From: Rhizobium sp. 18065
GTDB lineage: Bacteria; Pseudomonadota; Alphaproteobacteria; Rhizobiales; Rhizobiaceae
Length of the DNA: 64,000 bases
Direction of reading: 5' to 3'
Assembly: GCF_902706095.1 (NCBI RefSeq)
Contig: NZ_CACSJP010000001.1
Location: 806,001-870,000, forward strand
Within the stretch, counting starts at the first letter, position 1; every line of letters begins with the position of its first letter. The translations under genes and the position numbers were made by a program. Below the pieces are notes generated by a model that had not been told where the DNA came from, searched no databases, and was given only the letters and a program-made list of their open reading frames with translations. Shown here piece after piece: positions 43,910 to 54,188 of this stretch.

Positions 43910-45718
43910 CTAGCTGTGCGGACCGGCCTCTTCGCCAACCATCGGCGCCACCGGGCGCTTCGGCTTGACCAGCGGTTCCGGCTTGACCGGCCGGTTGTGC
44001 AGCATGTCGCGTCCGGCCTGGATACCTTCCTGTGCCTGGATCCGCAGGCGTTCCTCGTCGCGGCGACGGATATCCTCGCCGATATCATAGGCTTCGTCTT
44101 CCGAAACGCCGAGACCTTCCAGTGTCCTGCGCCCGAACAGCAGGCCGGATTCCAGTGTTTCGCGGAGTTCGTAGTCGACGTCGCGAGCCCGCAGCGACAA
44201 GCTGTGAATGCGGTCATAGGAGCGCACATACAGCCGGACATCAGGATATTCGGTGCGGATCAGGTCGACGATCGCGTCGGTCACCTCTTTTTTCTGCGTG
44301 CAGACCGCGACGATCTTGGCCTTCTCGATGCCGGCGGCGCGCAGCACGTCGAGCCTTTTGCCATCGCCGAAATAGATCCGGAAACCGAATAGGGCTGCCT
44401 GGCGGACGCGATCGGCACTGTCGTCAATGATCGTCACGTCGCGGCCGCTGGCGAGCAGGATCTGCGCGGCGATCTGGCCGAAACGGGAGAAGCCGACCAT
44501 CAGCACATCGGCGCCGGCGCCTTCGAAATCCTCTTCCATCTGTTCGCGCTCGCCGCTGTCGTCGGAGACGAGCCTCTTGGCCAGCAGGGTCGCCAAGGGG
44601 GTGAGCGCCATCGATAGCGTCACGATCGAGATCAGCAGCGAGGATGTCGCGCCCGACAGGATGCCGCTGGCGGCGGCCGTGGTGAACAGGACAAAGCCGA
44701 ATTCGCCGCCCTGCGGCAGAAGCATGGCGATGCGGATGGCATCATTGTGCGGCGATCCGGCGATCCGGCAGATGCTGTAGAGCACCGCCGCCTTCACTGT
44801 CATCAGCACCGGCACGGCGAGCGTGATCAGCAGCAGGTTGTCGACGATCACCTGGATGTCCATCGACAGTCCGACGGCCATGAAGAACAGCGCCAGCAGC
44901 AAGCCGCGGAACGGCTCGATATCGGCTTCCAGCTCATGCCGATAGGAGGATTCGGCCAGCATCACGCCGGCAAGAAAGGCGCCCATGGCCATGGAGAGAC
45001 CGCTGACCTGCATCAGATAGGCGGAGCCCAGAACGACGAACAGGGCAGCGGCGATCATCACCTCGCGCGCGCCCGTTCTTGCAATGACCTGGAACAGCGG
45101 CGTCAGAAGATAGCGTCCGGCCAAGATCATGGCGACAACCGCACCGACCGCCATGGCGATCTCGGTGAAGGCGGAGGAGCCCTGTTCGCCACCATTGCCG
45201 TCGAGGATCGAGATCATCGCCAGCAACGGCACGATGGCGAGATCCTGGAACAGCAGGATCGAAAACGATCGCTGTCCGTGGCGGCTGTTCAGCTCGCCAT
45301 TGTCATTGAGGATCTGCAGGGCAAAAGCAGTCGACGACAGCGCCAGACCAAAGCCGGCGACAAAGGCAGCGCGCCAGTCGAGAAGACCGGAAAGCAGGAT
45401 TGCCCCGGTCATGGCAAAACCGGTCAGGAGAACCTGTGCGGAGCCCAGCCCGAAAATGTCGCGGCGCATGTGCCAGAGCCGGCTGGGTTTGAGTTCGAGC
45501 CCGATGACAAACAAAAGCAGGACGACGCCAAGCTCCGCCACGGCGAGAATGTCGCCCGATCCGGCGATCATATGCAGCACCGGTCCGATCACCACGCCGG
45601 CGGCCAGATAGCCAAGAACCGTTCCCAGTCCGAGTTTTCGAAACAGCGGGGCGGCAACAACGGCGCCGCCAAGCAGCAGCAGGGGTTGGGTGAAAAGCGC
45701 TTCGGTTGCGGTGGACAA
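43910..45718 (-). CDS. Kef-type K+/H+ antiporter with RCK (TrkA-N) domain
   Basis: A 602-residue CPA2 antiporter. The N-terminal ~380 residues hold about twelve hydrophobic segments, including GLGTVLGYLAAGVVIGP and VLLLFVIGLELKPSRLW. The cytoplasmic RCK domain starts near residue 405 with DVLMVGFSRFGQIAAQILL (Rossmann G-x-x-x-x-G) and the NAD site DVTIIDDSADRVRQA. Kef systems export potassium under electrophile stress. I place the start at a TTG (45718) because AAGGAGA lies seven bases before it; the ATG at 45739 has no site and contains that same sequence. The frame stays open far upstream over pmbA, but only as antisense. Confidence 0.85.
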   Translation of the reverse strand: MSTATEALFTQPLLLLGGAVVAAPLFRKLGLGTVLGYLAAGVVIGPVLHMIAGSGDILAVAELGVVLLLFVIGLELKPSRLWHMRRDIFGLGSAQVLLTGFAMTGAILLSGLLDWRAAFVAGFGLALSSTAFALQILNDNGELNSRHGQRSFSILLFQDLAIVPLLAMISILDGNGGEQGSSAFTEIAMAVGAVVAMILAGRYLLTPLFQVIARTGAREVMIAAALFVVLGSAYLMQVSGLSMAMGAFLAGVMLAESSYRHELEADIEPFRGLLLALFFMAVGLSMDIQVIVDNLLLITLAVPVLMTVKAAVLYSICRIAGSPHNDAIRIAMLLPQGGEFGFVLFTTAAASGILSGATSSLLISIVTLSMALTPLATLLAKRLVSDDSGEREQMEEDFEGAGADVLMVGFSRFGQIAAQILLASGRDVTIIDDSADRVRQAALFGFRIYFGDGKRLDVLRAAGIEKAKIVAVCTQKKEVTDAIVDLIRTEYPDVRLYVRSYDRIHSLSLRARDVDYELRETLESGLLFGRRTLEGLGVSEDEAYDIGEDIRRRDEERLRIQAQEGIQAGRDMLHNRPVKPEPLVKPKRPVAPMVGEEAGPHS

Positions 45719-45826
45719 ACGCGGTCTCCTTGGCACCATGCCGGGCTCGTGAACGGGAAAAACCCGAACCGCCCTTGATGCCCTCTGGAATGCACAATAA
45801 ATGGAGCGGGAAGGAAAGGCCAAGCC

Positions 45827-47173
45827 ATGCCCAATGAAATTGATTCCGTCAATCTTCTCCAACGCGCCGAACAGCTCGTCGATCTGGCCCGTAAGGCTGG
45901 AGCCGACCGCGCCGATGCGGTTGTCGTGCGATCCAGATCCAAGGGGGTCAGCGTCCGCATGGGCAGGGTCGAGTCGACCGAAGCCTCCGAGAGCGATGAT
46001 TTCTCCCTGCGCGTTTTCATCGGCAATCAGGTCGCCAGCGTTTCGGCCAATCCCGGCTTCGACCTGACGGCACTGGCCGAACGCGCTGTCGCCATGGCCA
46101 GGGTTTCGCCCGAGGATCCCTATGCCGGGCTTGCCGATGAGCAGGATCTGGCCCGCACCATAGCCGATCTGGAGCTTTACGATCCGACCGAAGTCTCCAG
46201 CGACAGCCTGCGCGAAAGTGCGCTCGCCATGGAAGAGGTAGCCCGCAGCGTCAACGGCGTCAGCAATTCGCTCGGCGCCGGTGCCTCTGCCGGCATGGGT
46301 GGCCTGGTGCTGGTCACCTCGCATGGCTTCTCCGGCAGTTATGCCGCCTCGCGGTTTTCCCGTTCCGTCGGCGTCATTGCCGGCGAGGGCACCAAGATGG
46401 AGCGCGACCACGATTTCGACAGCCGCCTCTATTTTGCTGATCTCGATGACGCCGAAGTGATCGGCCGCCGCGCCGCCGAGCGGGCGATCAAGCGTCTGAA
46501 CCCGCGCCAAGTCCCGACCGCCTCCAATCTGACCGTGATCTTCGATCCGCGTGTTGCCCGTGGTTTTGTCGGCACTATCGCCGGTGCCATCAATGGCGCA
46601 TCCGTTGCCCGCAAGACCTCGTTCCTGCGCGACAAGATGGGCCAGCAGGTTCTGAAGGCCGGCCTGAATGTCACCGATGATCCGTTGAAGGTTCGCGGAT
46701 CGTCGTCGCGCCCCTTCGACGGCGAAGGTGTCAGCGGTGAAAAATTGACGATGATCGAAGATGGCGTGCTGAAGCACTGGTTCCTGTCGTCGTCGGCGGC
46801 GCGCGAACTGGGCCTGCGGACCAATGGCCGTGGAGCCCGTGGCGGCACCGCGGTTTCGCCGTCCTCGACCAATCTGGCGCTGGAGCCGGGCGATATCTCG
46901 CCCGAGGAACTGATCCGCAATGTCGGCACCGGCCTCTATATCACCGACATGATCGGCCAGGGCGTCGATATGATCACCGGTGAATACAGCCGCGGTGCTT
47001 CCGGATTCTGGATCGAGAATGGCGAACTGACCTATCCAGTGTCCGAAGTCACCATCGCTTCGAATCTCAAGGACATGTTCATGCGCGTGACCCTTGCCGA
47101 CGACATCGACCGCAAGTTCGGTGTCGCAGCTCCCACGCTTGCCATCGAGGGCATGACCCTTGCCGGGCTCTGA
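45827..47173 (+). CDS. pmbA: Metalloprotease PmbA/TldE-like
   Basis: A 448-residue member of the TldD/PmbA family. TldD and TldE together form a protease that degrades antitoxins and matures microcins. The family pattern is visible: LVDLARKAGADRADAVVV, LRVFIGNQVASVSAN, GASAGMGGLVLVTS and GFWIENGELTYPVSEVTI. The zinc-binding HExxxH of TldD is absent, which identifies it as the PmbA/TldE partner. The TldD partner is not in this window. The last codons overlap the next gene's start. Confidence 0.92.
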   Translation: MPNEIDSVNLLQRAEQLVDLARKAGADRADAVVVRSRSKGVSVRMGRVESTEASESDDFSLRVFIGNQVASVSANPGFDLTALAERAVAMARVSPEDPYAGLADEQDLARTIADLELYDPTEVSSDSLRESALAMEEVARSVNGVSNSLGAGASAGMGGLVLVTSHGFSGSYAASRFSRSVGVIAGEGTKMERDHDFDSRLYFADLDDAEVIGRRAAERAIKRLNPRQVPTASNLTVIFDPRVARGFVGTIAGAINGASVARKTSFLRDKMGQQVLKAGLNVTDDPLKVRGSSSRPFDGEGVSGEKLTMIEDGVLKHWFLSSSAARELGLRTNGRGARGGTAVSPSSTNLALEPGDISPEELIRNVGTGLYITDMIGQGVDMITGEYSRGASGFWIENGELTYPVSEVTIASNLKDMFMRVTLADDIDRKFGVAAPTLAIEGMTLAGL

Positions 47174-48002
47174 CGACAGCGGAGCGCCAATTTCCACGGC
47201 TTTGGGCGTCTTCGACTGGCAGGCCGATCTGGAGCTGATTACCACAGCCGCCCGTGAGGCTGGTCGCGTGGCGCTGTCCTTCTTCGGCCAGTCTCCGGAA
47301 GTCTGGTGGAAGAACGAGGGCCAGTCGCCGGTCAGCGCTGCCGATTACGCCGCCAATCTTTCGCTCGAGACGGTGCTGCGCACGGCCCGCCCGAGCTATG
47401 GCTGGCTGTCGGAGGAGACCGATGATGATCCGTCGCGCCTTGGCTGCGACACGCTCTTTGTCATCGATCCGATCGATGGCACCCGCGCCTTCATCGCCGG
47501 CAAGAATACCTGGTGCGTCAGCGTGGCCGTCGTCCACAAGGGACGCCCCGTTGCCGGCATCTTGGTCGCACCGGCGCTGGATGAGGAATTTGCAGCCGTT
47601 CTCGGTGGCCAGGCCTTGCGAAACGGTACGCTGATCCGCGTCTCATCGGCTGCAAGCGGCGGGCCTTTGAAGGTCGCCTGCGCGCAGGACATGATTGCAG
47701 GCTTTCAACCGGCGATCCGGTCGCGCATCGAACGCGTCGAGCATGTGCCGTCGCTTGCCTATCGCCTGGCGCTGGTGGCCGATGGTCGGATCGACGCGAC
47801 GCTGGTCAAGCGAAACTCGCATGACTGGGATCTGGCCGCTGCCGATCTGATCCTGTCGTGCGCCGACGGAAGCCTGACCGATCTGGCCGGCGAACCGCTC
47901 GTCTACAACAGGCCGGATGTCACCCAGCCTGTCCTTGTTGCCGCCGCCAACCAGGTCTTGCCGGAGCTTTTGGAAACCCTTACCCCAATTGCCCGGAGTT
48001 GA
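47160..48002 (+). CDS. Inositol-monophosphatase/CysQ-family phosphatase
   Basis: A 280-residue Li-sensitive, Mg-dependent phosphatase. Metal ligands are LSEETDDDP (glutamate), DPIDGTRAFIAGK (the diagnostic DPIDGT) and HDWDLAAADLI (aspartate). CysQ (3'-phosphoadenosine-5'-phosphatase) is the likely role in this neighbourhood, but inositol- or fructose-phosphate activity cannot be excluded. The start is a TTG at 47160 with GAGGGC eight bases before it; a TTG at 47202 is an alternative. The overlap with pmbA by 14 bases suggests an operon that continues to DUF4170 and waaA. Confidence 0.85.
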   Translation: MPGSDDSGAPISTALGVFDWQADLELITTAAREAGRVALSFFGQSPEVWWKNEGQSPVSAADYAANLSLETVLRTARPSYGWLSEETDDDPSRLGCDTLFVIDPIDGTRAFIAGKNTWCVSVAVVHKGRPVAGILVAPALDEEFAAVLGGQALRNGTLIRVSSAASGGPLKVACAQDMIAGFQPAIRSRIERVEHVPSLAYRLALVADGRIDATLVKRNSHDWDLAAADLILSCADGSLTDLAGEPLVYNRPDVTQPVLVAAANQVLPELLETLTPIARS

Positions 48003-48065
48003 CCTTTCAAATGAAATCGCGCAGATGAAATGTCTGCAGAAATTCTATGGGATGAAACCGTAACA

Positions 48066-48299
48066 ATGACCGATTCCAGCGACAAGAAACAGCTTCTCCA
48101 TCTCGTTTTTGGCGGTGAGTTGTCGAACCTCGAACAGGTTCAATTTCGGGATCTGAATGACCTCGATATCGTTGGCATCTTTCCGGATTACGCCAGCGCT
48201 CTGGTGGCATGGAAGTCCAAGGCACAGGCGACCGTCGACAACGCGCACATGCGCTATTTCATTGTCCACATGCACCGTCTTTTGAATCCGACCGAATAA
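48066..48299 (+). CDS. DUF4170 small protein
   Basis: A 77-residue protein of unknown function. It begins MTDSSDKKQLLHLVFGGELS and holds LDIVGIFPDYASALVAWKSK and MRYFIVHMHRLLNP, which define the DUF4170 family of alphaproteobacteria. An in-frame ATG at 48030 would add 12 residues; the later start fits the family. It sits between the phosphatase and waaA genes, a placement often kept in rhizobia, suggesting a link to envelope biogenesis. That link is inference from position. Confidence 0.85.
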   Translation: MTDSSDKKQLLHLVFGGELSNLEQVQFRDLNDLDIVGIFPDYASALVAWKSKAQATVDNAHMRYFIVHMHRLLNPTE

Positions 48300-48464
48300 G
48301 TGAATTTTAGTGCCGCGACCGTGCTCCCAGCCTTCGCCGCTATGATTGACCCGCATCGAGGGTCACGTTTTTAACTCAGTCTTTGTGCATGTGTTGCTTT
48401 TTGCATGGCCCACATTTTGAAAGGGCATATTGGCATTGTCGATGAAGATGAGCAGGTTTGGTCC

Positions 48465-49790
48465 ATGGCGCTAAGCGACGGTTTGGCAAAGATCGCTGTC
48501 GCCTCCTACGGCTGGCTGGGGCTGGTTGCCTATCCGCTGTCGCGGCCTCTGCTTGCCTATCGTGCAGCCAAGGGCAAGGAAGACCGCGCCCGCCGCAACG
48601 AGCGTTTTGGTTACGCCAGTCTGGCTCGGCCCGTAGGTCCCATGGTCTGGATCCATGCCGCAAGCGTCGGTGAGACAGTGGCCGTCGTGCCGCTGATGCG
48701 CGAGCTTCGCCGTCGCGATGTGCATGTGTTGCTGACCACAGGCACGGTGACATCGGCGGAAGTGGCCCGCAATCGCCTGGGCGATACGGTGTTGCATCAA
48801 TATGTGCCGCTCGATCTCCTGCCGGCCGTCCGCCGCTTTCTCGACTACTGGCAGCCGGACGTGGCCATCGGCGTCGAATCCGAAATCTGGCCGGCGACGC
48901 TGATGGAGCTGCACCGCCGCCAGATCCCGCAGATCCTCGTCAATGCCCGCATGTCGGACCGCTCGATCGACCGCTGGCTGCGCTACAAGTCGGTGGCCGA
49001 GGCCCTGTTCGGCAAGCTCGCACTGGTCATCGCGCAATCCGATGTCGATGCCGAGCGTTTCCGTGATCTCGGTGCCTGGCCGGTCGGCATTTCCGGCAAT
49101 ATCAAGGTCGACAGCGATGCGCCGCCCTGCGACGCCGCCGTGCTGGCTCGCTACATGCAGCAGATCGGCACCCGCAAGACCTGGGCTTCCATCTCGACAT
49201 TCGAGGGCGAGGAAAAGATCGCCGCCATGGTGCATCGCGCCCTGAAAGCGCATACCGGCCTCCTGTCAATCATCGTGCCCCGCCATCCCGAACGCTCCGA
49301 TGAAATCGAGGCGATGCTGGTGGAAAAAGGCCTGAAGGTCGCGCGCCGCACCCGCGGCGACGTGATCACGCCGGAGACCGATGTCTTTCTCGGCGATACG
49401 ATCGGCGAAATGGGCCTCTATCTGCGCATGACCGATATCGCCTTCGTGGGCCGCTCCCTGTCTGCCGATGGTGGCCAGAACCCGCTGGAGCCGGCCATGC
49501 TCGGCTGCGCAATCCTGTCCGGTCCGCAGGTCAGCAATTTTCGCGAGAGCTATCAGCGACTGGTGCGCAACGGCTCCGCCCGCATCGTCCGCGACGCCGA
49601 GATGCTGGCCAAGGCCGTCCATTTTCTCATGACCAACGATCTCGCCCGCACCAAGATGATGGAAGCCGGTACCGAGAGCATGCAGGAAATGCGCGGCGCG
49701 CTGACCGCGACGCTGAAGGCGCTGGAGCCCTATATCAGCCCGCTTTCGGTCAAGGCCAAGCTTGAGCCGCGTGCGGCCAGCCAGAGCTGA
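48465..49790 (+). CDS. waaA: 3-deoxy-D-manno-octulosonic acid transferase (WaaA/KdtA)
   Basis: A 441-residue GT30 enzyme that transfers Kdo from CMP-Kdo to lipid IVA at the inner membrane. The acceptor motif is IHAASVGETVAVVP (~residue 62), the donor-site region SIIVPRHPERSDE, and the diagnostic GDTIGEMGLYLR and ADGGQNPLEPAML follow. A hydrophobic N-terminal stretch (VASYGWLGLVAYPLS) anchors it. The start at 48465 (MALSDGLAK) is used; an ATG at 48405 has no ribosome site. HAD phosphatase and lpxK genes follow, making a lipid A/Kdo cluster. Confidence 0.94.
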   Translation: MALSDGLAKIAVASYGWLGLVAYPLSRPLLAYRAAKGKEDRARRNERFGYASLARPVGPMVWIHAASVGETVAVVPLMRELRRRDVHVLLTTGTVTSAEVARNRLGDTVLHQYVPLDLLPAVRRFLDYWQPDVAIGVESEIWPATLMELHRRQIPQILVNARMSDRSIDRWLRYKSVAEALFGKLALVIAQSDVDAERFRDLGAWPVGISGNIKVDSDAPPCDAAVLARYMQQIGTRKTWASISTFEGEEKIAAMVHRALKAHTGLLSIIVPRHPERSDEIEAMLVEKGLKVARRTRGDVITPETDVFLGDTIGEMGLYLRMTDIAFVGRSLSADGGQNPLEPAMLGCAILSGPQVSNFRESYQRLVRNGSARIVRDAEMLAKAVHFLMTNDLARTKMMEAGTESMQEMRGALTATLKALEPYISPLSVKAKLEPRAASQS

Positions 49791-49818
49791 TTGACCACTT
49801 GCCTCAAGGGATGCCGAG

Positions 49819-50526
49819 ATGAACACCAAGCCAGAGATTGCCGGTATCCTCTTCGACAAGGATGGCACGCTGCTCGATTTCGACGCGAGTTGGGGACCGG
49901 TCAATCGCATGGTCGCGCTGATGGCGGCCGATGGCGATCAGGCCTTGGCCGATCGGCTTCTGGCAGCCTGCGGCATGCATCCCGTTTCGGGCGACATCGT
50001 TCCCGACAGCCTGTTTGCCTCCGGCAATACCCACGAGATTGCCGAGGGTATGATCGCCGCCGGTTCGCCGCTGGCTCTGTCCGACCTCGTGCCGCGCATT
50101 GATGATTGCTTTGCCGAAGCGGCTAAGCTTTCGGTCCCGATCACCGAGCTTGAGCCGCTGTTTGCCCGCCTGCACGGACGTGGCCTGCGCCTTGGCATCG
50201 CGTCGAGCGACAATGAACGTTCCATCCGGGTCGCGGCAGACCGTTTCGGCATAACACAGTATGTCGATTTTGTCGCCGGCTACGACAGCGGCCATGGTGC
50301 CAAGCCGGAAGCCGGCATGGTGCTCGGCTTTTGCGCGGCAACCGGCCTTTCCCCCGCCCAGGTCGCCGTCGTCGGCGACAACAATCACGACCTGCACATG
50401 GGCCAGAATGCCGGCGCCGGGCTGAAGATCGGCGTGCTGTCCGGTACGGGATCGCGCGAGACGCTGACGCTTGCCTCCGACATGGTTCTTTCCGACATCA
50501 CCGAACTCGAAGCGGTGCTCGGCTGA
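49819..50526 (+). CDS. HAD-family phosphatase (Gph-like)
   Basis: A 235-residue phosphatase with motif I ILFDKDGTLLDFDASW (~residue 10), motif II LGIASSDNERS, a lysine in GHGAKPEAGM and motif III VVGDNNHDLHMG. It belongs to the phosphoglycolate phosphatase-like branch. It lies between waaA and lpxK, so an activity toward a sugar phosphate of LPS or Kdo synthesis is attractive, though only by location; KdsC is normally shorter and differs. It is 28 bases from waaA. Confidence 0.85.
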   Translation: MNTKPEIAGILFDKDGTLLDFDASWGPVNRMVALMAADGDQALADRLLAACGMHPVSGDIVPDSLFASGNTHEIAEGMIAAGSPLALSDLVPRIDDCFAEAAKLSVPITELEPLFARLHGRGLRLGIASSDNERSIRVAADRFGITQYVDFVAGYDSGHGAKPEAGMVLGFCAATGLSPAQVAVVGDNNHDLHMGQNAGAGLKIGVLSGTGSRETLTLASDMVLSDITELEAVLG

Positions 50527-50655
50527 CCCGTTTTGTTCCCATTTGATACACCGATGCTTGACCTTCTGACGCGCGCAAGGCTTCTTGTTGCTCGCTGGGA
50601 TAGCGGGAGGAGCCGTTCATCCCGGCGGGCCAACCGTGTGGGGAGCAAGGGCAGG

Positions 50656-51690
50656 ATGGTTTCGGAAGCACCGCCTTTCTGGTGGACAAGCATGGACTGG
50701 CGCGCGCGTTGCCTGCGGCCGGTCGGCTTCGTTTATGGCCGGATTGCAGCAAGCCTGATGAACCGCCGCCGTCGTCATGCCTTGGCCGTGCCGGTCATCT
50801 GCGTCGGCAATTTCACCGTCGGCGGCGCCGGCAAGACCCCGACCGCGATTGCCATCGCCCGTGCCGCCAAGGCAAAAGGGCTGAAGCCCGGTTTTCTCAG
50901 CCGTGGTTACGGCGGCTCGCTCGATGTGACCACGGTGGTCGATCCGCAGCATCATCGCTCGTCCGCCGTAGGTGATGAACCCCTGCTGCTCGCCCGGGAG
51001 GCGCTGACCGTGATTTCCCGGCGGCGCGTGGCGGGTGCCGAACGCCTGGTGGCGGAGGGCGTCGATCTGATCATCATGGATGACGGCTTCCAGAGTGCGC
51101 GGCTGAAGGTTGATTTTGCCCTTATTGTCATCGATACCGTCCGCGGCATCGGCAATGGCTGCACCGTTCCGGCCGGTCCCGTGCGCGCGCCCATTCGCAC
51201 GCAGATGCGCCATCTCGACGCCATCCTCAAGGTCGGATCGGGCAGTGCCGCCGATGCGCTGGTGCGCCAGGCGTCGCGCGCCGGAAAGCCGGTTCTGGTC
51301 GCCCATGTGAAGCCGCGTGACGCACAGGACCTGAAAGGCAAGCCGGTGCTTGCCTATGCCGGCATTGCCGATCCGGGCAAGTTCTATCGCACGCTGGAGG
51401 ACGTCGGCGCGGTGATCACCGATCGCCAGGGCTTCCCCGATCATCATCATCTCGCCGATGACGAAATCGCCGATCTTCTGGAGCGTGGAGAAAAGCAGGG
51501 CTTGCAACTCGTGACGACGGCCAAGGACCACGTGCGCCTCGCCGGTGGCCATGGTCAGGCAGCGCGGCTCGCCGAAAAATCGGTTGTGGTCGAAATCGAC
51601 ATGGCCTTTGACGATCCCAGGGCCCCTGATCAGATCATCGACAAGGCTATTGCCGCTTGCAGGGCTCGCAGGCTTGCTGCGAAAGCCTGA
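50656..51690 (+). CDS. lpxK: Tetraacyldisaccharide 4'-kinase
   Basis: A 344-residue inner-membrane kinase that phosphorylates the 4' position of lipid A disaccharide. The P-loop is [13 protein letters not shown] (~residue 56, after VICVGNFTV), followed by [19 protein letters not shown] and [11 protein letters not shown], all family signatures. The N-terminal membrane segment precedes it. The frame is open up to 50533, but the ATG at 50656 has a purine-rich AAGGGCAGG site and fits the family length. It lies downstream of waaA and converges with DUF2093 four bases away. Confidence 0.93.
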   Translation: MVSEAPPFWWTSMDWRARCLRPVGFVYGRIAASLMNRRRRHALAVPVICVGNFTVGGAGKTPTAIAIARAAKAKGLKPGFLSRGYGGSLDVTTVVDPQHHRSSAVGDEPLLLAREALTVISRRRVAGAERLVAEGVDLIIMDDGFQSARLKVDFALIVIDTVRGIGNGCTVPAGPVRAPIRTQMRHLDAILKVGSGSAADALVRQASRAGKPVLVAHVKPRDAQDLKGKPVLAYAGIADPGKFYRTLEDVGAVITDRQGFPDHHHLADDEIADLLERGEKQGLQLVTTAKDHVRLAGGHGQAARLAEKSVVVEIDMAFDDPRAPDQIIDKAIAACRARRLAAKA

Positions 51691-51693
51691 AGA

Positions 51694-51924
51694 TCAGCGC
51701 GATTGATTGGGCAGCGCGCCAGCGCGTTTTTCGGCTTCCAGAGATGCTGCCGCATCCGCGTAAGCCTCCTGCCGCGCCACGCTCCAGTATTTCAACTCGT
51801 CGATCAGGATAGGCCGGCCGGTCATCGCGCAAACGACATGGCTGCCGGGTGTCAGAATCTGGAAGTCCGCGTCGAGATAGCGGATCTTGGCCTCGCGGTT
51901 GCCGCTGCCTTCGAAACGGTTCAT
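51694..51924 (-). CDS. DUF2093 small protein
   Basis: A 76-residue alphaproteobacterial protein. It begins MNRFEGSGNREAKIRYLDAD and continues with FQILTPGSHVVCAMTG and IDELKYWSVARQEAYAD. GCAGGAGA lies a few bases before the ATG at 51924. Two conserved aspects stand out: a single cysteine in HVVCAMTG and the ILIDELKYW segment. Function is unknown; the gene is often kept near lpxK in rhizobia. Confidence 0.87.
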   Translation of the reverse strand: MNRFEGSGNREAKIRYLDADFQILTPGSHVVCAMTGRPILIDELKYWSVARQEAYADAAASLEAEKRAGALPNQSR

Positions 51925-52067
51925 CTGTTGTCTCCTGCGCCTGTCACGGTACTGCAATACAGCGCCCTCCGGGCGATTTCTAGAGCCGTCGGCGGAAAAC
52001 AGCGCGCCTGCTTTTCCACGGCAAATACGGGAGCAGAGACGCGCCAACCACGCTGCGATGACCATCC

Positions 52068-53906
52068 TCAACTGCGGCCAAACAGGCGTTCGATATCCGA
52101 CAGTTTGAGCTCGACATAGGTTGGCCGGCCGTGATTGCATTGACCGGAGCCGGGCGTCTGCTCCATCTGGCGCAGCAGCGCGTTCATTTCCTCGACGCGC
52201 AACTGCCGGCCGGAGCGCACCGAGCCATGGCAGGCCATGGTCGCAGCCACATGCTCGAGCCGGGCCGAGAGCCTGTCGGCCGTATCCCATTCGGCAATCT
52301 CGTCGGCCAGATCCTTGATCAGTCCGGTCACATCCATTTCGCCCAGCATTGCCGGCGTTTCGCGCACCGCAATGGCGCCCGGCCCGAAGCGCTCGACGGC
52401 AAGCCCCAATTGCTCCAGCGTTGGCGCATGCATCATCAGCCGGTCGCAGTCCTCCTCTGGCAGGTCGATGATCTCCGGGATCAGCAGGCCCTGCGAGGGA
52501 AGGCGGCGGCCGGTCAGCGCCTTGCGCATCTGCTCGAACACCAGACGCTCATGCGCGGCATGCTGGTCGACGATCACCAGTCCGTCGCCGGTCTGGGCCA
52601 CGATGTAGTTGGCATGAACCTGCGCCCTCGCGGCGCCGAGCGGGAAGTTCGAAACGGGTTCGGCCGCGGCCGTGACCACCGATGCTTCGCTGCGGGCCGT
52701 TGGCTGGCTCAGGGCTTCGAATGCCGCCTGTCCCCCTTCGGCAAATGCAAAGCCTGAGCTGGCACCCGGCGACGGGTAGGCGGCAGTCATGGGAATTGTA
52801 TCATTGCCGACCGGGCGATAGGGGGATGTCCCGGCAGACCAGTTTGCCGACGGCTGCGGGTTGAAGCCGGGGCGAAACGCCCGCAGCATGCCGCCGGCAC
52901 CGGTGGTCGAGGACCGGTCACCTTCGCGCTGCAGCGCCTGACGCACAGCGCCGACGATCAGCCCGCGGACCAGACCCGGATCACGGAAGCGCACATCGGA
53001 TTTGGCTGGATGCACGTTGACATCAACGAGGGCCGGGTCGAGCGCCAGCGACAACACGGCGACGGGGTAGCGCCCGTGCGGAATGGTTTCGGCATAGGCG
53101 CCGCGAATGGCCGACAGGATCTGCTTGTCCTGCACCGGACGACCGTTGACGAAGGCGTATTGATGCGCCGAGTTGCCGCGATTGAAGGTCGGAACGCCGG
53201 CAAATCCGGTCAGCTTGACGTCTTCGCGCTCGGCATCGAGCGCAATCGCATTGTCGCGGAAATCGGCACCGAGGATCTGGGCGATGCGGGCCAGGTGATC
53301 GTCGCCGGTGGATGGGAACTCCAGCGTCGAACGGTCGGTGCCCGAGAGCACAAAACGAATGCCGGGAAATGCGATCGCCATGCGCTTGACGATTTCGGTG
53401 ATCGCGGCGGCCTCCGCCTTTTCCGTCTTCAGGAATTTCAGCCGGGCCGGGGTGGCAAAGAACAGGTCGCGGACCTCGACCGTCGTGCCGGGATTGGCGG
53501 CAGCTGGCCTGACCGAGCCGACCTTGCCGCCCTGCACCGAGATTTCAGCACCCGCAGGCGCACCGGCCGGCCGGCTGGTGATGGTTAGCTTGGCGACCGA
53601 GCCGATCGAGGGCAGGGCCTCGCCGCGAAAGCCGAGCGAGCGGATGTCGAACAGGGTCTGGCTGATCTTCGAGGTGCAGTGCCGGCGGATCGACAGCTCC
53701 AGATCCTCCGGCCCCATGCCGCAGCCATTGTCGACGATGCGCAGCAAGGTCTTGCCGCCACCGGCCGTCGCCACCTCGATCCGGGTCGCCCCCGCATCGA
53801 TCGCGTTTTCGATCAGCTCCTTGGCAGCGCTGGCCGGTCGTTCGATGACCTCGCCAGCGGCAATCTGGTTGATCAGGGTTTCTGAGAGCTGTTTGATCAT
53901 CATCAT
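52068..53906 (-). CDS. mutL: DNA mismatch repair protein MutL
   Basis: A 612-residue MutL. The GHKL ATPase domain ([40 protein letters not shown]) covers residues ~1-215 and a transducer domain follows. A proline/serine-rich linker (~340-425) leads to the C-terminal dimerisation domain. That domain contains [12 protein letters not shown], an exact DQHA-x2-E-x4-E endonuclease motif, near residue 443, with supporting [12 protein letters not shown] and [11 protein letters not shown]. The protein should thus nick DNA itself, as expected for bacteria without MutH. The start MMMIKQ offers three adjacent ATGs; the first is used. Confidence 0.95.
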   Translation of the reverse strand: MMMIKQLSETLINQIAAGEVIERPASAAKELIENAIDAGATRIEVATAGGGKTLLRIVDNGCGMGPEDLELSIRRHCTSKISQTLFDIRSLGFRGEALPSIGSVAKLTITSRPAGAPAGAEISVQGGKVGSVRPAAANPGTTVEVRDLFFATPARLKFLKTEKAEAAAITEIVKRMAIAFPGIRFVLSGTDRSTLEFPSTGDDHLARIAQILGADFRDNAIALDAEREDVKLTGFAGVPTFNRGNSAHQYAFVNGRPVQDKQILSAIRGAYAETIPHGRYPVAVLSLALDPALVDVNVHPAKSDVRFRDPGLVRGLIVGAVRQALQREGDRSSTTGAGGMLRAFRPGFNPQPSANWSAGTSPYRPVGNDTIPMTAAYPSPGASSGFAFAEGGQAAFEALSQPTARSEASVVTAAAEPVSNFPLGAARAQVHANYIVAQTGDGLVIVDQHAAHERLVFEQMRKALTGRRLPSQGLLIPEIIDLPEEDCDRLMMHAPTLEQLGLAVERFGPGAIAVRETPAMLGEMDVTGLIKDLADEIAEWDTADRLSARLEHVAATMACHGSVRSGRQLRVEEMNALLRQMEQTPGSGQCNHGRPTYVELKLSDIERLFGRS

Positions 53907-54188
53907 GCGGTCATTTTCCGGGATTCGGGCTGCCGGGGAAAGGCCTAAATACGGTGCCCTGATTTCGTTCGCATCATTAAGCGCGCCTTAACGGAAAGGC
54001 TCTAGTTTTCGAGACAACTTGAAATGTTTTCCACGGTGGGCTTGCGAGCCGATGGAGGAAGAGCGGATGGCCGGATCGCTCTTCATATACTCCCACCCGC
54101 CTCAAGTGATTGCCGGAATGTTCATTGCAAGCACGATTCCGATTCCAAACTTGTCGCGTTCAGTGATCAGGTTCTTTGAGGCAGCATT

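Noticed and set aside
43910..47245. Very long minus-strand open frame extending the Kef-type antiporter over pmbA
   Set aside because: Beyond about 45718 it is antisense to the clearly coding pmbA gene and has no membrane or domain features; the good ribosome site lies at the shorter start.
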